The notes below the pieces were generated by a model. That model did not search any database, was not told the DNA's origin, and saw only the letters and a program-made list of their open reading frames with translations. From JAENZQ01 sp964553505 (lineage in GTDB: Bacteria; Bacillota; Clostridia; Peptostreptococcales; JAAYPU01): a stretch of 19,145 bases of DNA. The translations under genes were made by a program, and so were the position numbers. This document shows, piece by piece, positions 1 to 8,039 of the stretch. The DNA is taken from positions 1-19,145 of the forward strand of contig CAZKKX010000034.1 in the NCBI GenBank assembly GCA_964553505.1. Direction: 5' to 3'. Positions within the stretch are counted from its first letter, which is position 1. Each line of letters begins with the position of its first letter.

Positions 1-51
1 ATGTTCGCTTGAAAGCAGCAACGCAGAAATTCGGAGATTTTCAACAGCCTG

Positions 52-77
52 AAAGCCGCCATTGGCAGCTTTTTTTT
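52..77 (+). terminator. Rho-independent terminator of a gene left of the window
   Basis: A short hairpin (AGCCGCC, loop ATT, GGCAGCT, with one C-A mismatch in the stem) is followed directly by eight T on the plus strand. It would end a plus-strand transcript entering from the left edge. One plus frame is open from base 2 to a TGA at 50-52, abutting the hairpin, and could be the last 16 codons of that gene, but this is too short to identify. Bases 1-60 are clearly richer in G+C (29 of 60) than the surroundings. The T run overlaps the stop codon of the convergent fabI. Confidence 0.6.
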
Positions 78-846
78 ATATGCCTATAATGTTATATCCG
101 CAATCTACATGAATAATTTCTCCCGTAATACCGCTACTTAAATCACTCAACAGGAAAAGAGCCGTTTTACCTACTTCAACAGGGTCCACTAATCTTCCCA
201 TAGGAGATTTCGTCTCAAAAGCTTTTAACATATGGTCAAAGTGAGAAATGCCCTTGGCTGCAAGTGTTCTAATAGGTCCTGCCGATATTGCATTCACCCG
301 GATGTTTTCTTTTCCCATATCAGACGCCAAATATTTTACGCTTGAATCCAGAGCTGCTTTTGCAACCCCCATGATATTATAATTTTCTATAACTTTTTCT
401 CCTCCATAATATGTTAGAGTAAAAATACTGCCTCCTTCTGTCATCAGCTCTTTTGCATGTCTTGTAACAGAAAGGAGTGAATAAACACTGATATCATGCG
501 CCATTGCATAACCTTCTCTTGAAGTATTGTAATATTTTCCTTTCAGTTCATCTGATTTAGCATGAGCGATACAATGTGCAACTCCGTGAATAACACCATA
601 TTCTTGTTTTAAAAAATCAAACGTCTTTCTAATATTCTCATCTTTAGTAACATCGCATTCAACAAATGTTATCCCTTCCATGTTTTCAGTTAATTTTTTA
701 AGGCTGCGCAGACTCTTCTCTCCAAAATATGAAAATGAGATATTTGCACCGGCCTGATATAACTGCTCGGCTATTGCCCAGGCAATACTCCATTTATTTG
801 CCACTCCCATAATCAAAATATTTTTATCTTTTAATAACTTAGTCAA
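76..846 (-). CDS. fabI: Enoyl-[acyl-carrier-protein] reductase I (FabI)
   Basis: FabI carries out the last step of each fatty-acid elongation cycle, NAD(P)H-dependent reduction of trans-2-enoyl-ACP, in the cytoplasm. The 256-residue protein has the usual length. It shows the FabI form of the Rossmann nucleotide site (GVANKWSIAWAIA, residues 14-26) and the catalytic Tyr-x6-Lys pair as Y156 and K163 in NYNIMGVAKAAL, with Y146 also in place; these numbers coincide with the E. coli enzyme as remembered. The start is a TTG codon at 844-846, supported by a strong GGAGGGGG ribosome site 7 bases upstream; no in-frame ATG lies nearby. It sits 37 bp downstream of pepF on the same strand with no terminator between them, so the two are probably cotranscribed. 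No other fatty-acid synthesis genes are in the window. Confidence 0.95.
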   Translation of the reverse strand: MTKLLKDKNILIMGVANKWSIAWAIAEQLYQAGANISFSYFGEKSLRSLKKLTENMEGITFVECDVTKDENIRKTFDFLKQEYGVIHGVAHCIAHAKSDELKGKYYNTSREGYAMAHDISVYSLLSVTRHAKELMTEGGSIFTLTYYGGEKVIENYNIMGVAKAALDSSVKYLASDMGKENIRVNAISAGPIRTLAAKGISHFDHMLKAFETKSPMGRLVDPVEVGKTALFLLSDLSSGITGEIIHVDCGYNIIGI

Positions 847-883
847 AATGATTCCCCCTCCATATTAAGACATATTAAAATTA

Positions 884-2689
884 TTACACAAACATCTCAA
901 ATTGTTCAACTAATTTTTCAAAAGTTTTCAAAGCATTTACGATAGGTTCCGGTTTTTTCATATCTACACCCGCTTTTTTCAGTAAATTAATTGGATAATC
1001 CGAATTGCCTGATTTCAGAAAATCTATATACCTGTCCCGGTTTACTGCTCCTCCCCTCATTATTTTCCTTGATAGCTCTATTGCGGCAGAATAACCTGTA
1101 GCATATTTATATACATAAAAAGCGGAATAAAAATGTGGTATTCTCGCCCATTCCATTCGGATTTTATCATCATGAATCAAATCTTCTCCATAGTATAGTT
1201 TATTTAATTGGTAATAATTATCACTGAGCCAATCTACAGTCAAAACTTCGCCGGCCTCAACAGCATCGTGTGTCATTTTTTCAAATTCAGCAAACATTGT
1301 CTGCCTGAAAAGAGTCGATCTGAATTGTTCCATAAAATAATTGAGTAAATACATCTTTTCAGTTTTATCTTTCGCATTGTTTATCATGTATTCCATAAGC
1401 AAAGCTTCGTTTACTGTAGATGCAACTTCAGCAGTAAAAATTGAATGCCCTCCATATACATAAGGTTGATGATTTCTTGTGTAGTAGGAATGCATGGAAT
1501 GACCCATTTCATGAGCAGTAGTGAAAACATCCTTGATAGTATTGGTATAATTCAGCATAATATAAGGCGGGCTGTCATAAGTTCCAAAGGAATAAGCACC
1601 ACTCGTCTTTCCTTCATTTTCATATACATCTATCCATCTGCTGTTAAGACCTTCGTCCATAATTGAAATGTAATCTTCTCCTAATGGTATTAATCCTTTC
1701 TTAATGATTTTTAAACCTTCTTCATAAGGTATATTCCGATCAACTTCTTTAACCATGGGTGTATAAAGATCATAGACATGCAGTTCCTTTAAATTAAGCA
1801 TTTTCTTCCGTATTTTTATGTATCTGTGCATCAATTCATTATTCTCATGAACCGTTTTAATGAGATTATCATACACTTCCATGGGAATATTGTCTCCGCT
1901 CAGTTCCTGCGCCAGAGAAGAATCATGTTTTCTCAGTCGTGCGCTTACTACATCACCTTTTGCACTATAATTATATGTTGAAGCTAATGTGTTCTTCTGT
2001 TTTTCATAAGCTGTATATAATGCATCAAATGCGTCTTTTCTTATCCGCCTGTCGGGTGATTCAAGGAGATTTATAAATCTTCCATGGGTAACTTCGATAT
2101 CTTCTCCTTCTTCATCTTTTATTGAGCCAAATTTTATATCGGCATTATTAATCATTCTGAAAATATTTTCTGGAGCAGAAACTAATTCTCCGAATTGTGC
2201 GATAATATATTCTTCCTGTTTAGTCAGTATATGTTTTTTTAATCGCATTAAATCTTTCAATAAGAATTCATAAAGTTTCAACTTTTCATTTTCATCAATG
2301 AAAGACAGCAGTACTCTCTCAGGTACCTCAGCTATTTCCGGAACAAAAAAAGAAAGTTTTGTTCCAATTTCTACAGAAAGCGATTGAGCTTTTTCACTCA
2401 TGGCTTGATATTTGGTAATGCGGTTATCTTCGTCTTTTTTCATTCGTGCATAAACATAGATATTTCCAATAATACGGGATAATTGATCTTTTTTTGATAG
2501 TGCTTCATACAAAAGATCTGCGCTTTCCCCTAATCTGCCTTCATAATGTTGAATTTCCTCTGCCTTTTCTCTTGCAATACTAAAATCCTTCTCCCAGGAT
2601 TCATCGTCGGCATACATCTTTTTTAGATTCCATTTGTAGGTTTCATTAATCTCTTCCCTCTTCTTTAACTTTTTTGATTCATGGCTCAT
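884..2689 (-). CDS. pepF: Oligoendopeptidase F (M3 family zinc metallopeptidase)
   Basis: PepF is a cytosolic zinc endopeptidase that cuts short peptides, mostly of about 7 to 17 residues, and takes part in peptide turnover. The 601-residue length is normal for the M3B family. The zinc-binding helix HEMGH is at residues 393-397 (TTAHEMGHSMHSYY), and the third ligand is probably E421 in FTAEVAST, the usual 24 or so residues further on. The N-terminal half is the long helical oligoendopeptidase domain. There is no signal peptide. The ATG start is preceded by GGAGGG at a good distance. fabI follows 37 bp downstream on the same strand. The gene is divergent from the iron-sulfur protein gene at 2857 and shares with it a 167-bp AT-rich intergenic region. 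Confidence 0.95.
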   Translation of the reverse strand: MSHESKKLKKREEINETYKWNLKKMYADDESWEKDFSIAREKAEEIQHYEGRLGESADLLYEALSKKDQLSRIIGNIYVYARMKKDEDNRITKYQAMSEKAQSLSVEIGTKLSFFVPEIAEVPERVLLSFIDENEKLKLYEFLLKDLMRLKKHILTKQEEYIIAQFGELVSAPENIFRMINNADIKFGSIKDEEGEDIEVTHGRFINLLESPDRRIRKDAFDALYTAYEKQKNTLASTYNYSAKGDVVSARLRKHDSSLAQELSGDNIPMEVYDNLIKTVHENNELMHRYIKIRKKMLNLKELHVYDLYTPMVKEVDRNIPYEEGLKIIKKGLIPLGEDYISIMDEGLNSRWIDVYENEGKTSGAYSFGTYDSPPYIMLNYTNTIKDVFTTAHEMGHSMHSYYTRNHQPYVYGGHSIFTAEVASTVNEALLMEYMINNAKDKTEKMYLLNYFMEQFRSTLFRQTMFAEFEKMTHDAVEAGEVLTVDWLSDNYYQLNKLYYGEDLIHDDKIRMEWARIPHFYSAFYVYKYATGYSAAIELSRKIMRGGAVNRDRYIDFLKSGNSDYPINLLKKAGVDMKKPEPIVNALKTFEKLVEQFEMFV

Positions 2690-2775
2690 ATGCTATCCCT
2701 CCGTTTTTTACTCCTATTTATAACTTTAAATTATTATTTGCATTTTGAATTATTTCATTAATATATATTTTATTG

Positions 2776-2781
2776 TATAAT
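2776..2781 (+). promoter_or_regulatory. Possible -10 element for the iron-sulfur protein gene
   Basis: A consensus TATAAT lies 75 bp upstream of the ATG at 2857. The hexamer at 17-bp spacing (TTTCAT, 2753-2758) is a weak -35, so this is tentative. A 10-bp perfect palindrome TGTATATACA follows at 2791-2800, where a repressor could bind near the transcription start. The whole divergent gap 2690-2856 is so AT-rich that no confident pepF promoter could be chosen. Confidence 0.3.
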
Positions 2782-2856
2782 AAAGTATTATGTATATACA
2801 ATGATTATTTATGTTATATCAAGCTACTCCATTAAATAGTTTAAGGAGAGATTTAT

Positions 2857-4143
2857 ATGGAAACCTATTTTCATTCTGTAGTTTTAGATGATGATAAATG
2901 CATAGGGTGTACAAATTGTATAAAAAGATGTCCAACACAGGCTATTCGTGTAAAGGACGGTAAAGCAATGATCCTGAAAGAAAGATGTATCGATTGCGGG
3001 GAATGTATTCGAACATGCCCTCAGGGTGCTAAGAAGAGCATTACGGATTCTATTGAAAAAACAGAATCATTTAAATATAAAATTGCTCTTACCGCCCCTT
3101 CACTTATGGGACAATTTGATGAAAATATTCCCCCGGGTAAAATTCTGTCCGCTTTGAAACTTACGGGTTTTGACGATATATTTGAAGTTTCAAGAGGTGC
3201 AGATATAGCCACTCATTATACCAAACAATTACTGAAAGAAAAGGCAGAGAGACCTTTAATCTCATCATCTTGTCCTGCTATTGTTAGATTAATACAAGCA
3301 AGATTCCCCAATTTAATCGAACATTTGATTCCATTGCAGTCTCCTATGGAGATTTCAGCCATAATGGCTCGAAAAAAAGCTTTGAAATCAAATCCGGGTT
3401 TATCACCTGATGAAATCGGAGTTTTTTTCATTAGCCCTTGTCCGGCAAAAGTAACAAGTATTATTAATCCTATTGGAGCTGAAAAGTCAAATGTCAATGG
3501 TGTATTATCTATGTCCGCAGTATATCCATTAATTATTAAAAACCTTGATAAAACAGCGGATGATGAAACAATTGTTCACACGTCAAGTAAAGGAATTGGT
3601 TGGGCCAAACCAAATGGAGAAGTCATTGCCCTTGGTATTAAAAACTATCTTTCGGTAGATGGTATAGATAACGCCATTGGTGTCTTGGATACTATTGAAA
3701 ATGGAAAATTGCGGCATATTGATTTTATTGAAATTACATCCTGCCCTAACGGATGCGTCGGCGGACCTTTGAATGTAGAAAACAAATATATCGCAAGGCG
3801 TAGAATTCGTTATCTTACTGAAAAATATGATTCCCTACCCAAAAATAAATCCGCAATGCCGAAAACCGATTCTTCAGCAACCATTAATGATTTTATATTT
3901 ACAAAACCGATAGAAAAAATGGATATAGAGATTCTTGGAAAAAATATGATCGAATCTATGAGTATGATGGAAAAAATAGAATTGATTTCCAATCAGCTTC
4001 CGGATGATATGGATTGTGGAGCATGCGGAGCCCCTACATGCAAAGCTTTAGCAGAAGATATTGCTTTGGGTCGTGCTGATATCAATGATTGTATTGTACT
4101 TCTGAAGGATAAATTGAAAAAAGATGCGGAAGCCCAAAAATAA
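2857..4143 (+). CDS. Ferredoxin plus [FeFe]-hydrogenase-like H-cluster domain protein
   Basis: This 428-residue cytoplasmic protein has three parts. First is a 2[4Fe-4S] ferredoxin domain (C15, C18, C21, C25 and C44, C47, C50, C54). Next is a domain like the large-subunit C-terminus of [FeFe] hydrogenase (about 74-320). Last is a four-cysteine Fe-S module of the PF04060 type (C387, C390, C395, C412). The three H-cluster loops are recognisable but divergent: SSSCPAIV (C139), ISPCPAKV (C195) and TSCPNGCVGG (C296, C300). The four cysteines that hold the cluster are present, but the neighbouring cysteine used for proton transfer in catalytic enzymes (TSCCP) is a serine. That fits the putative sensory hydrogenases better than a hydrogen-producing enzyme. 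There is no PAS or kinase domain attached. The start has a good AAGGAGAG site. murI follows 51 bp downstream on the same strand. An exact function cannot be given. Confidence 0.85.
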   Translation: METYFHSVVLDDDKCIGCTNCIKRCPTQAIRVKDGKAMILKERCIDCGECIRTCPQGAKKSITDSIEKTESFKYKIALTAPSLMGQFDENIPPGKILSALKLTGFDDIFEVSRGADIATHYTKQLLKEKAERPLISSSCPAIVRLIQARFPNLIEHLIPLQSPMEISAIMARKKALKSNPGLSPDEIGVFFISPCPAKVTSIINPIGAEKSNVNGVLSMSAVYPLIIKNLDKTADDETIVHTSSKGIGWAKPNGEVIALGIKNYLSVDGIDNAIGVLDTIENGKLRHIDFIEITSCPNGCVGGPLNVENKYIARRRIRYLTEKYDSLPKNKSAMPKTDSSATINDFIFTKPIEKMDIEILGKNMIESMSMMEKIELISNQLPDDMDCGACGAPTCKALAEDIALGRADINDCIVLLKDKLKKDAEAQK

Positions 4144-4194
4144 TCTAACAATACTATAATGATTCATTTATTCTGATTTTTAAAAGGAGTTATT

Positions 4195-5043
4195 ATGAAG
4201 AACAGACCTATTGGTTTTTTTGACTCAGGCTTGGGAGGACTTACATGTATACCTCACTTAATGCAGGCTCTTCCCAATGAAAGAATTATATATTTTGGAG
4301 ATACTGCCAGAACCCCTTATGGTTCTAAAGCTATTTCTACTATTCGAAATTTTTCATATCAGATTGCTGATTTTTTAATTCATAATGATGTGAAAATGCT
4401 GGTAATTGCATGCAATACCATTACTTCAACCTGTTTATATGATTTAAAAGAAAAATATACCAATATGCCAATTATCGGTATAATCGATCCCGTATCTAAA
4501 AAAATAGCGGAATCTATGGACTCGAGCCATCATATAGGAATAATCGGAACAAAAGTCACCATTAACCATAAAACCTATATTGACTCGATTTTATCATATA
4601 ATTCAAAATTAAATCTTTATGATAAATCTTGTCCAATATTTGTTCCTCTTATTGAAGAAGGCATTATTGATAATGAAATAATGAATTTATCAGTCAAATA
4701 TTATTTGGACGATTTTATTACTTCAAATCATATTGATACGTTAGTTTTAGGATGCACTCACTATCCATTAATTCGCGAAAATATTGAGTGCTTGTATCCC
4801 AACCTGAAAATAATCGATCCTTCAGAGGAAATTATTTCCTGTATTAAGAATGCATTGCATTCAAGAAATCTCTTGTCGGATACTCCTTATTTTGAAAACA
4901 CCTTTTATGCCAGTGACCTTTCAGAAAATTTTATCAATATGATTGATGCAATTTTTGGCAATACTAATGTCCGCGTTGCTTTTAAGAATTTTGATCTGGA
5001 TGAATTGGAATACGGCAAAGCCTGCAGATTGTTGCTTGAATAG
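4195..5043 (+). CDS. murI: Glutamate racemase
   Basis: MurI interconverts L- and D-glutamate without a cofactor and supplies D-glutamate for peptidoglycan. The 282-residue length is ordinary. The N-terminal FFDSGLGGLT carries D10 and S11. The two catalytic cysteines are C73 in IACNT and C187 in LGCTHYPL, with H189 beside the second. YFGDTARTPYG (residues 33-43) is another family signature. The ATG has an AAAAGGAG ribosome site 6 bases upstream. It lies 51 bp after the iron-sulfur protein gene, probably in one transcript, and ends 15 bp before a strong terminator hairpin. The C-terminal part (residues 230-282) is less conserved but runs the normal length. Confidence 0.95.
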   Translation: MKNRPIGFFDSGLGGLTCIPHLMQALPNERIIYFGDTARTPYGSKAISTIRNFSYQIADFLIHNDVKMLVIACNTITSTCLYDLKEKYTNMPIIGIIDPVSKKIAESMDSSHHIGIIGTKVTINHKTYIDSILSYNSKLNLYDKSCPIFVPLIEEGIIDNEIMNLSVKYYLDDFITSNHIDTLVLGCTHYPLIRENIECLYPNLKIIDPSEEIISCIKNALHSRNLLSDTPYFENTFYASDLSENFINMIDAIFGNTNVRVAFKNFDLDELEYGKACRLLLE

Positions 5044-5058
5044 ATTTTTCACATCTCC

Positions 5059-5090
5059 AGCGGCGGAATAAATCCGCCGCTTTATTTTTT
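5059..5090 (+). terminator. Strong intrinsic terminator after murI
   Basis: A perfect 9-bp GC-rich stem (AGCGGCGGA and TCCGCCGCT, loop AATAA) at 5059-5081 is followed by TTATTTTTTT. It ends the plus-strand unit that contains murI. On the minus strand the same hairpin lies just past the kinase stop codon but lacks a following U tract, so it is probably weaker in that direction. Confidence 0.9.
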
Positions 5091-6623
5091 TATGATACTA
5101 TCAATTTCACTATACAGCTTTTTAAGGTTTGGATATATCTTTTTGTAAACACTGTAGAGTTTTTTATATATTATTGTATTCGTATGATTGGGTTGAAATG
5201 ATGCTTGCCTGAAAACCATATGATTTACAGCATCCTCATAGGTCTCAAAGATACCAAGCGCTTTAAACCCCGCAACAGCTGCACCCAACCCGGAAGTTTC
5301 GAAAGTTTGGACCCGATATACATTTCTGCCCATCATATCAGCTGTAATCTGGCATATATTATCACTTTGAGATCCTCCCCCTGAAATAGCCAAATATTTC
5401 ATTCTTCTTCCGGTTTTCTTTTCAATGGATTCTATCCCGTGCAATACCGCAAAATTAATCCCTTCGATAATGGCCCTATAAAGATGCGCTCTGGTGTGTA
5501 TCTCAGTAAATCCAATAACCGCACCTTTTGCCAGGGGATCTTTTAATTCTCCTCCCCAATAAGGCTGAAGCAGTAATCCATCTGATCCCGGAGACACATT
5601 TTCTAAAAGATTGTTTAATAAAACTTCTACTGGGATATCTTTTTTCATTGACTCTTGCATTTCTTTTTCAGCAAATTCATTTTTAAACCATCGAACCATC
5701 CAATAACCTCTGTTGATTTGTACTTCAGGATTATATTTCCCGGGCATCACAGAAGGATAAGAAGGAAAAAACGGATGTATCTCTATGTATTTATCAATCA
5801 TTGTCTGTATTGTAACTGCAGATCCCAAGCTGATATTTCCGGTATGGCTGTTTAAACAACCTGTTCCCAAAGTTTCACAACCCTTATCTGAGCCTGTAGC
5901 AATGACAGGTATACCCTCAGAAAGACCCGTCTCACCGGCTGCGTCTTTATTAATCGCACCTATCAACGTTCCTGGAGTAACCAATATAGGTAATTTCTCT
6001 TTATCAATATTGAAAACAAATTTTTTAATATCGTTTCCTGATGCCCACTTTCCTCTTTTGAAATCAAAGGGAATATATCCTATCTGAGATGCTGAAGAAT
6101 CAATAAATCGTCCGGTCATCTTAAAATTAAGATATGCTGACAACATTAAATACTTAAAAGTTTTTTCAGATATCTCTTTCTCGTTTTCTTTGACCCATTG
6201 CCATCTAAAAGCTTTTTTGAAATTACGAATCATCTCTTCTTCTTTTACAGCTTTCACTGCTAAATTATAGGGAAATGGAAGCTTCTCATCCTTAACCGCT
6301 CTTCTTTGATCAAGCCATAATATCGCTGGTCTTAGGGGAATTCCTTCATGATCCACAAGGACAACCGTATTTCTCATAGTTGTAATAGTAATGCCAATTA
6401 TTTCATTGAATACTCTGCTATTTTTGTATTTTAAATTACGGCAGATATTGCATATATTATCCCAGTACAAAAGCGCATCTTGTTCTGCATGTCCCGGAAA
6501 TTCAGAAAAGTATGGATTGTATTCTCTTTTTTCTTTAATAATGATATTCCCTTCTTCATCAAAAATAATTCCTCTTGTACTTTGTGTTCCTACATCAATA
6601 GTGAGAATATACCTTTCTTTCAT
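5082..6623 (-). CDS. FGGY-family carbohydrate kinase, substrate unknown
   Basis: A 513-residue ATP-dependent sugar kinase of the FGGY (xylulokinase/glycerol kinase/gluconokinase) family. The N-terminal phosphate-binding loop is DVGTQSTRG (10-18), PAILWLDQRR (99-108) is the usual central signature, and the likely catalytic base is D246 in ATGSDKGCETLG. The C-terminal ATP domain has the glycine-rich AISGGGSQSDN stretch, followed by the TFETSGLGAAVAGF segment. The open frame extends four codons upstream to an ATG at 6633-6635, but the ribosome site GGGAGGG (6627-6633) lies inside that extension and points to the ATG at 6621-6623. No transporter, isomerase or aldolase gene is adjacent, so the sugar cannot be inferred. 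Its ribosome site sits directly behind a 38-bp palindrome that looks like a terminator for the gene upstream. Confidence 0.88.
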   Translation of the reverse strand: MKERYILTIDVGTQSTRGIIFDEEGNIIIKEKREYNPYFSEFPGHAEQDALLYWDNICNICRNLKYKNSRVFNEIIGITITTMRNTVVLVDHEGIPLRPAILWLDQRRAVKDEKLPFPYNLAVKAVKEEEMIRNFKKAFRWQWVKENEKEISEKTFKYLMLSAYLNFKMTGRFIDSSASQIGYIPFDFKRGKWASGNDIKKFVFNIDKEKLPILVTPGTLIGAINKDAAGETGLSEGIPVIATGSDKGCETLGTGCLNSHTGNISLGSAVTIQTMIDKYIEIHPFFPSYPSVMPGKYNPEVQINRGYWMVRWFKNEFAEKEMQESMKKDIPVEVLLNNLLENVSPGSDGLLLQPYWGGELKDPLAKGAVIGFTEIHTRAHLYRAIIEGINFAVLHGIESIEKKTGRRMKYLAISGGGSQSDNICQITADMMGRNVYRVQTFETSGLGAAVAGFKALGIFETYEDAVNHMVFRQASFQPNHTNTIIYKKLYSVYKKIYPNLKKLYSEIDSIIKK

Positions 6624-6636
6624 GATCCCTCCCATA

Positions 6637-6674
6637 AATTAAAAATTCTACAGTATACTGTAGAATTTTTAATT
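6637..6674. terminator. Perfect 38-bp palindrome, probable bidirectional terminator or attenuator
   Basis: Bases 6637-6674 are a perfect inverted repeat with 19-bp arms and no mismatch (left arm AATTAAAAATTCTACAGTA). In RNA from either strand the core TTCTACAGTA/TACTGTAGAA folds into a hairpin followed by UUUUU, as in an intrinsic terminator. It overlaps the last codon and stop of the 205-residue gene at 6669-7286. It ends only 3 bp before the kinase ribosome site, so kinase expression would need read-through, or a promoter in this same short stretch. It could also be a protein-binding operator. Confidence 0.7.
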
Positions 6675-7286
6675 CAGATAATAGTCTTCTTCATAATCAT
6701 CTATCTCTTCATAATAGCCGCTACTGCCATATGAATCTGTTTTTGCTTTAAAATATGGACTGTCCCCAAAGTCTATACCGTATTTAACTAACTCCTGAAG
6801 ATCCTTCAATAAATCCTGGCGTTTTTCCGCTATCAAGTTAAGTTTAAGGTTTTTATCTTCATGATTCCTTTTCACAACTTCTAAAGCTTCAAAAACACTG
6901 GCAATGTAAGTTTCATTATCTATTGAATATTTTACTTTTGAATCCACAACAAGCCATTGCGAAAAGTTCTTAAGCTCATGGGCTATTTTTTTTCTTATCT
7001 CAGGCTTATCGTCCTTTTCAAACATTTCCATAATAAATGAATTTGTGTCAACAATAGCAACCATTATTGAGGGTTCCAAATCAATAGTCAATTCAATATA
7101 ATCATTAAAATATTCTTCTATTAACATTTCAATATTATCTATGGACATAATAATATCCTCATTTACTGCTTCTTCGATGCAGTGCATATAGGATACCAGT
7201 ATATAGAACTGCTCTTTAGTTTTTATTTCTGACCAGTTCTTGACTTTCATGAGTTCTTTTAATTTAATAGTAATATTTTTGCCCAT
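6669..7286 (-). CDS. Hypothetical acidic protein, paralog of the gene at 7447-7956
   Basis: A 205-residue soluble, mostly helical protein that I do not recognise. It has no signal peptide, membrane segment or cysteine cluster. Its start is secure: ATG with GGAGGGAG a few bases upstream. The C-terminus is strongly acidic and tyrosine-rich (SSGYYEEIDDYEEDYYLN). It aligns along its whole length with the product of the next gene upstream. Matched blocks include NW/DWxE followed by EQFYxL/EQFLLL, EYFNDY/MYFDDI, SFIMEM/SILMEM, a lone W in a helix (SQWLV/LGWMM) and FEALEVV/YEALMLF. An extended -10 promoter lies about 50 bp upstream. It ends inside the 38-bp palindrome. Function unknown. Confidence 0.75.
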   Translation of the reverse strand: MGKNITIKLKELMKVKNWSEIKTKEQFYILVSYMHCIEEAVNEDIIMSIDNIEMLIEEYFNDYIELTIDLEPSIMVAIVDTNSFIMEMFEKDDKPEIRKKIAHELKNFSQWLVVDSKVKYSIDNETYIASVFEALEVVKRNHEDKNLKLNLIAEKRQDLLKDLQELVKYGIDFGDSPYFKAKTDSYGSSGYYEEIDDYEEDYYLN

Positions 7287-7338
7287 CGTTCTCCCTCCTT
7301 ATTTGAGAGTCATTTATCCGATAACTGAGAACTATTTC

Positions 7339-7347
7339 ATTATATCA
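7339..7347 (-). promoter_or_regulatory. Extended -10 promoter of the 205-residue unknown gene
   Basis: On the minus strand TGATATAAT is a perfect extended -10 element (TGnTATAAT). Only a weak -35 (TTTATT) lies 17 bp upstream, as is usual for extended -10 promoters. The leader would be about 45 bases and ends with the GGAGGGAG ribosome site. Confidence 0.55.
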
Positions 7348-7446
7348 TAGATCAATAACGAAATAAAAGATGAATTTGCGTATTGCTTTCCTATTTAATT
7401 CCAATGATTATCTGAGTTCACAAGCATTCCTTTAGTTATCCATTTT

Positions 7447-7956
7447 TTACTCATCCGTGAAAACTGGATCATCTTTTTCAAATTCATCAATATGATAGCA
7501 AATCTCCTCCGGAAAACTTAACTCATATTTGCCTTCGTTTAAAAGTTCTATCCTAAAAAGCATCAACGCCTCATAAATACTTATCTCTTTCACAGAGTTA
7601 TTCAGTAAATCTTTGCAATGAACACACTTCTCTTCCATCATCCAACCTAAAAACCGATATACTTCAGTAACAAGCTGTCTTTTTGATTCGGATGCCATTT
7701 CCATCAAAATAGATTTTACAGTAGAAAAAATTTTATACAGATCAATGTTATCTTCTGAAATGCCTGTCATAATATCGTCAAAATACATTTCCAGATATAA
7801 TGAAAGATCCTCACAACTAGTTGGAGTAAAAGCTTTATTAAGGATTTCTTCATTTATCAAATCATAGTGTTCCATAAGGAGAAGAAACTGCTCATAATAT
7901 TGGAATTCGCCCCAATCTTCTATTTCAAGAATACTCATTATCTCGTTTTTCTTCAT
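7447..7956 (-). CDS. Hypothetical protein, paralog of the gene at 6669-7286
   Basis: An unrecognised soluble protein of 169 residues from the preferred ATG at 7954-7956, which has GGAG 9 bases upstream. The frame continues five codons further to an ATG at 7971, but the nearest ribosome-like site there is over 15 bases away. It resembles the 205-residue protein encoded next downstream in order of helices and in several short blocks (DWxEF..EQF, YFDDI, ILMEM, GWMM, IYEAL), so the pair probably arose by tandem duplication. It lacks that protein's tyrosine-rich tail but also ends acidic (HIDEFEKDDPVFTDE). There is one Cys-x-x-Cys (CVHC), with no partner pair to make a zinc site. No function can be assigned. 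Confidence 0.7.
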   Translation of the reverse strand: MKKNEIMSILEIEDWGEFQYYEQFLLLMEHYDLINEEILNKAFTPTSCEDLSLYLEMYFDDIMTGISEDNIDLYKIFSTVKSILMEMASESKRQLVTEVYRFLGWMMEEKCVHCKDLLNNSVKEISIYEALMLFRIELLNEGKYELSFPEEICYHIDEFEKDDPVFTDE

Positions 7957-8039
7957 CTGCCGATTCTCCATTTTTAAAATAATTCATTTATCCTTTCTTT
8001 CAACATCTTTTTGAAAACCTTGAACCTGAATAATTACAT

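Noticed and set aside
1445..1666. Plus-strand open frame of 73 codons inside pepF
   Set aside because: It lies wholly antisense to the M3 peptidase gene, has no ribosome site and encodes no recognisable protein.
2773..2803. Long interrupted inverted repeat ATTGTATAATA ... TACAAT as an operator
   Set aside because: The arms are broken by a five-base insertion and the region is so AT-rich that partial symmetry is expected by chance; only the TGTATATACA core is mentioned.
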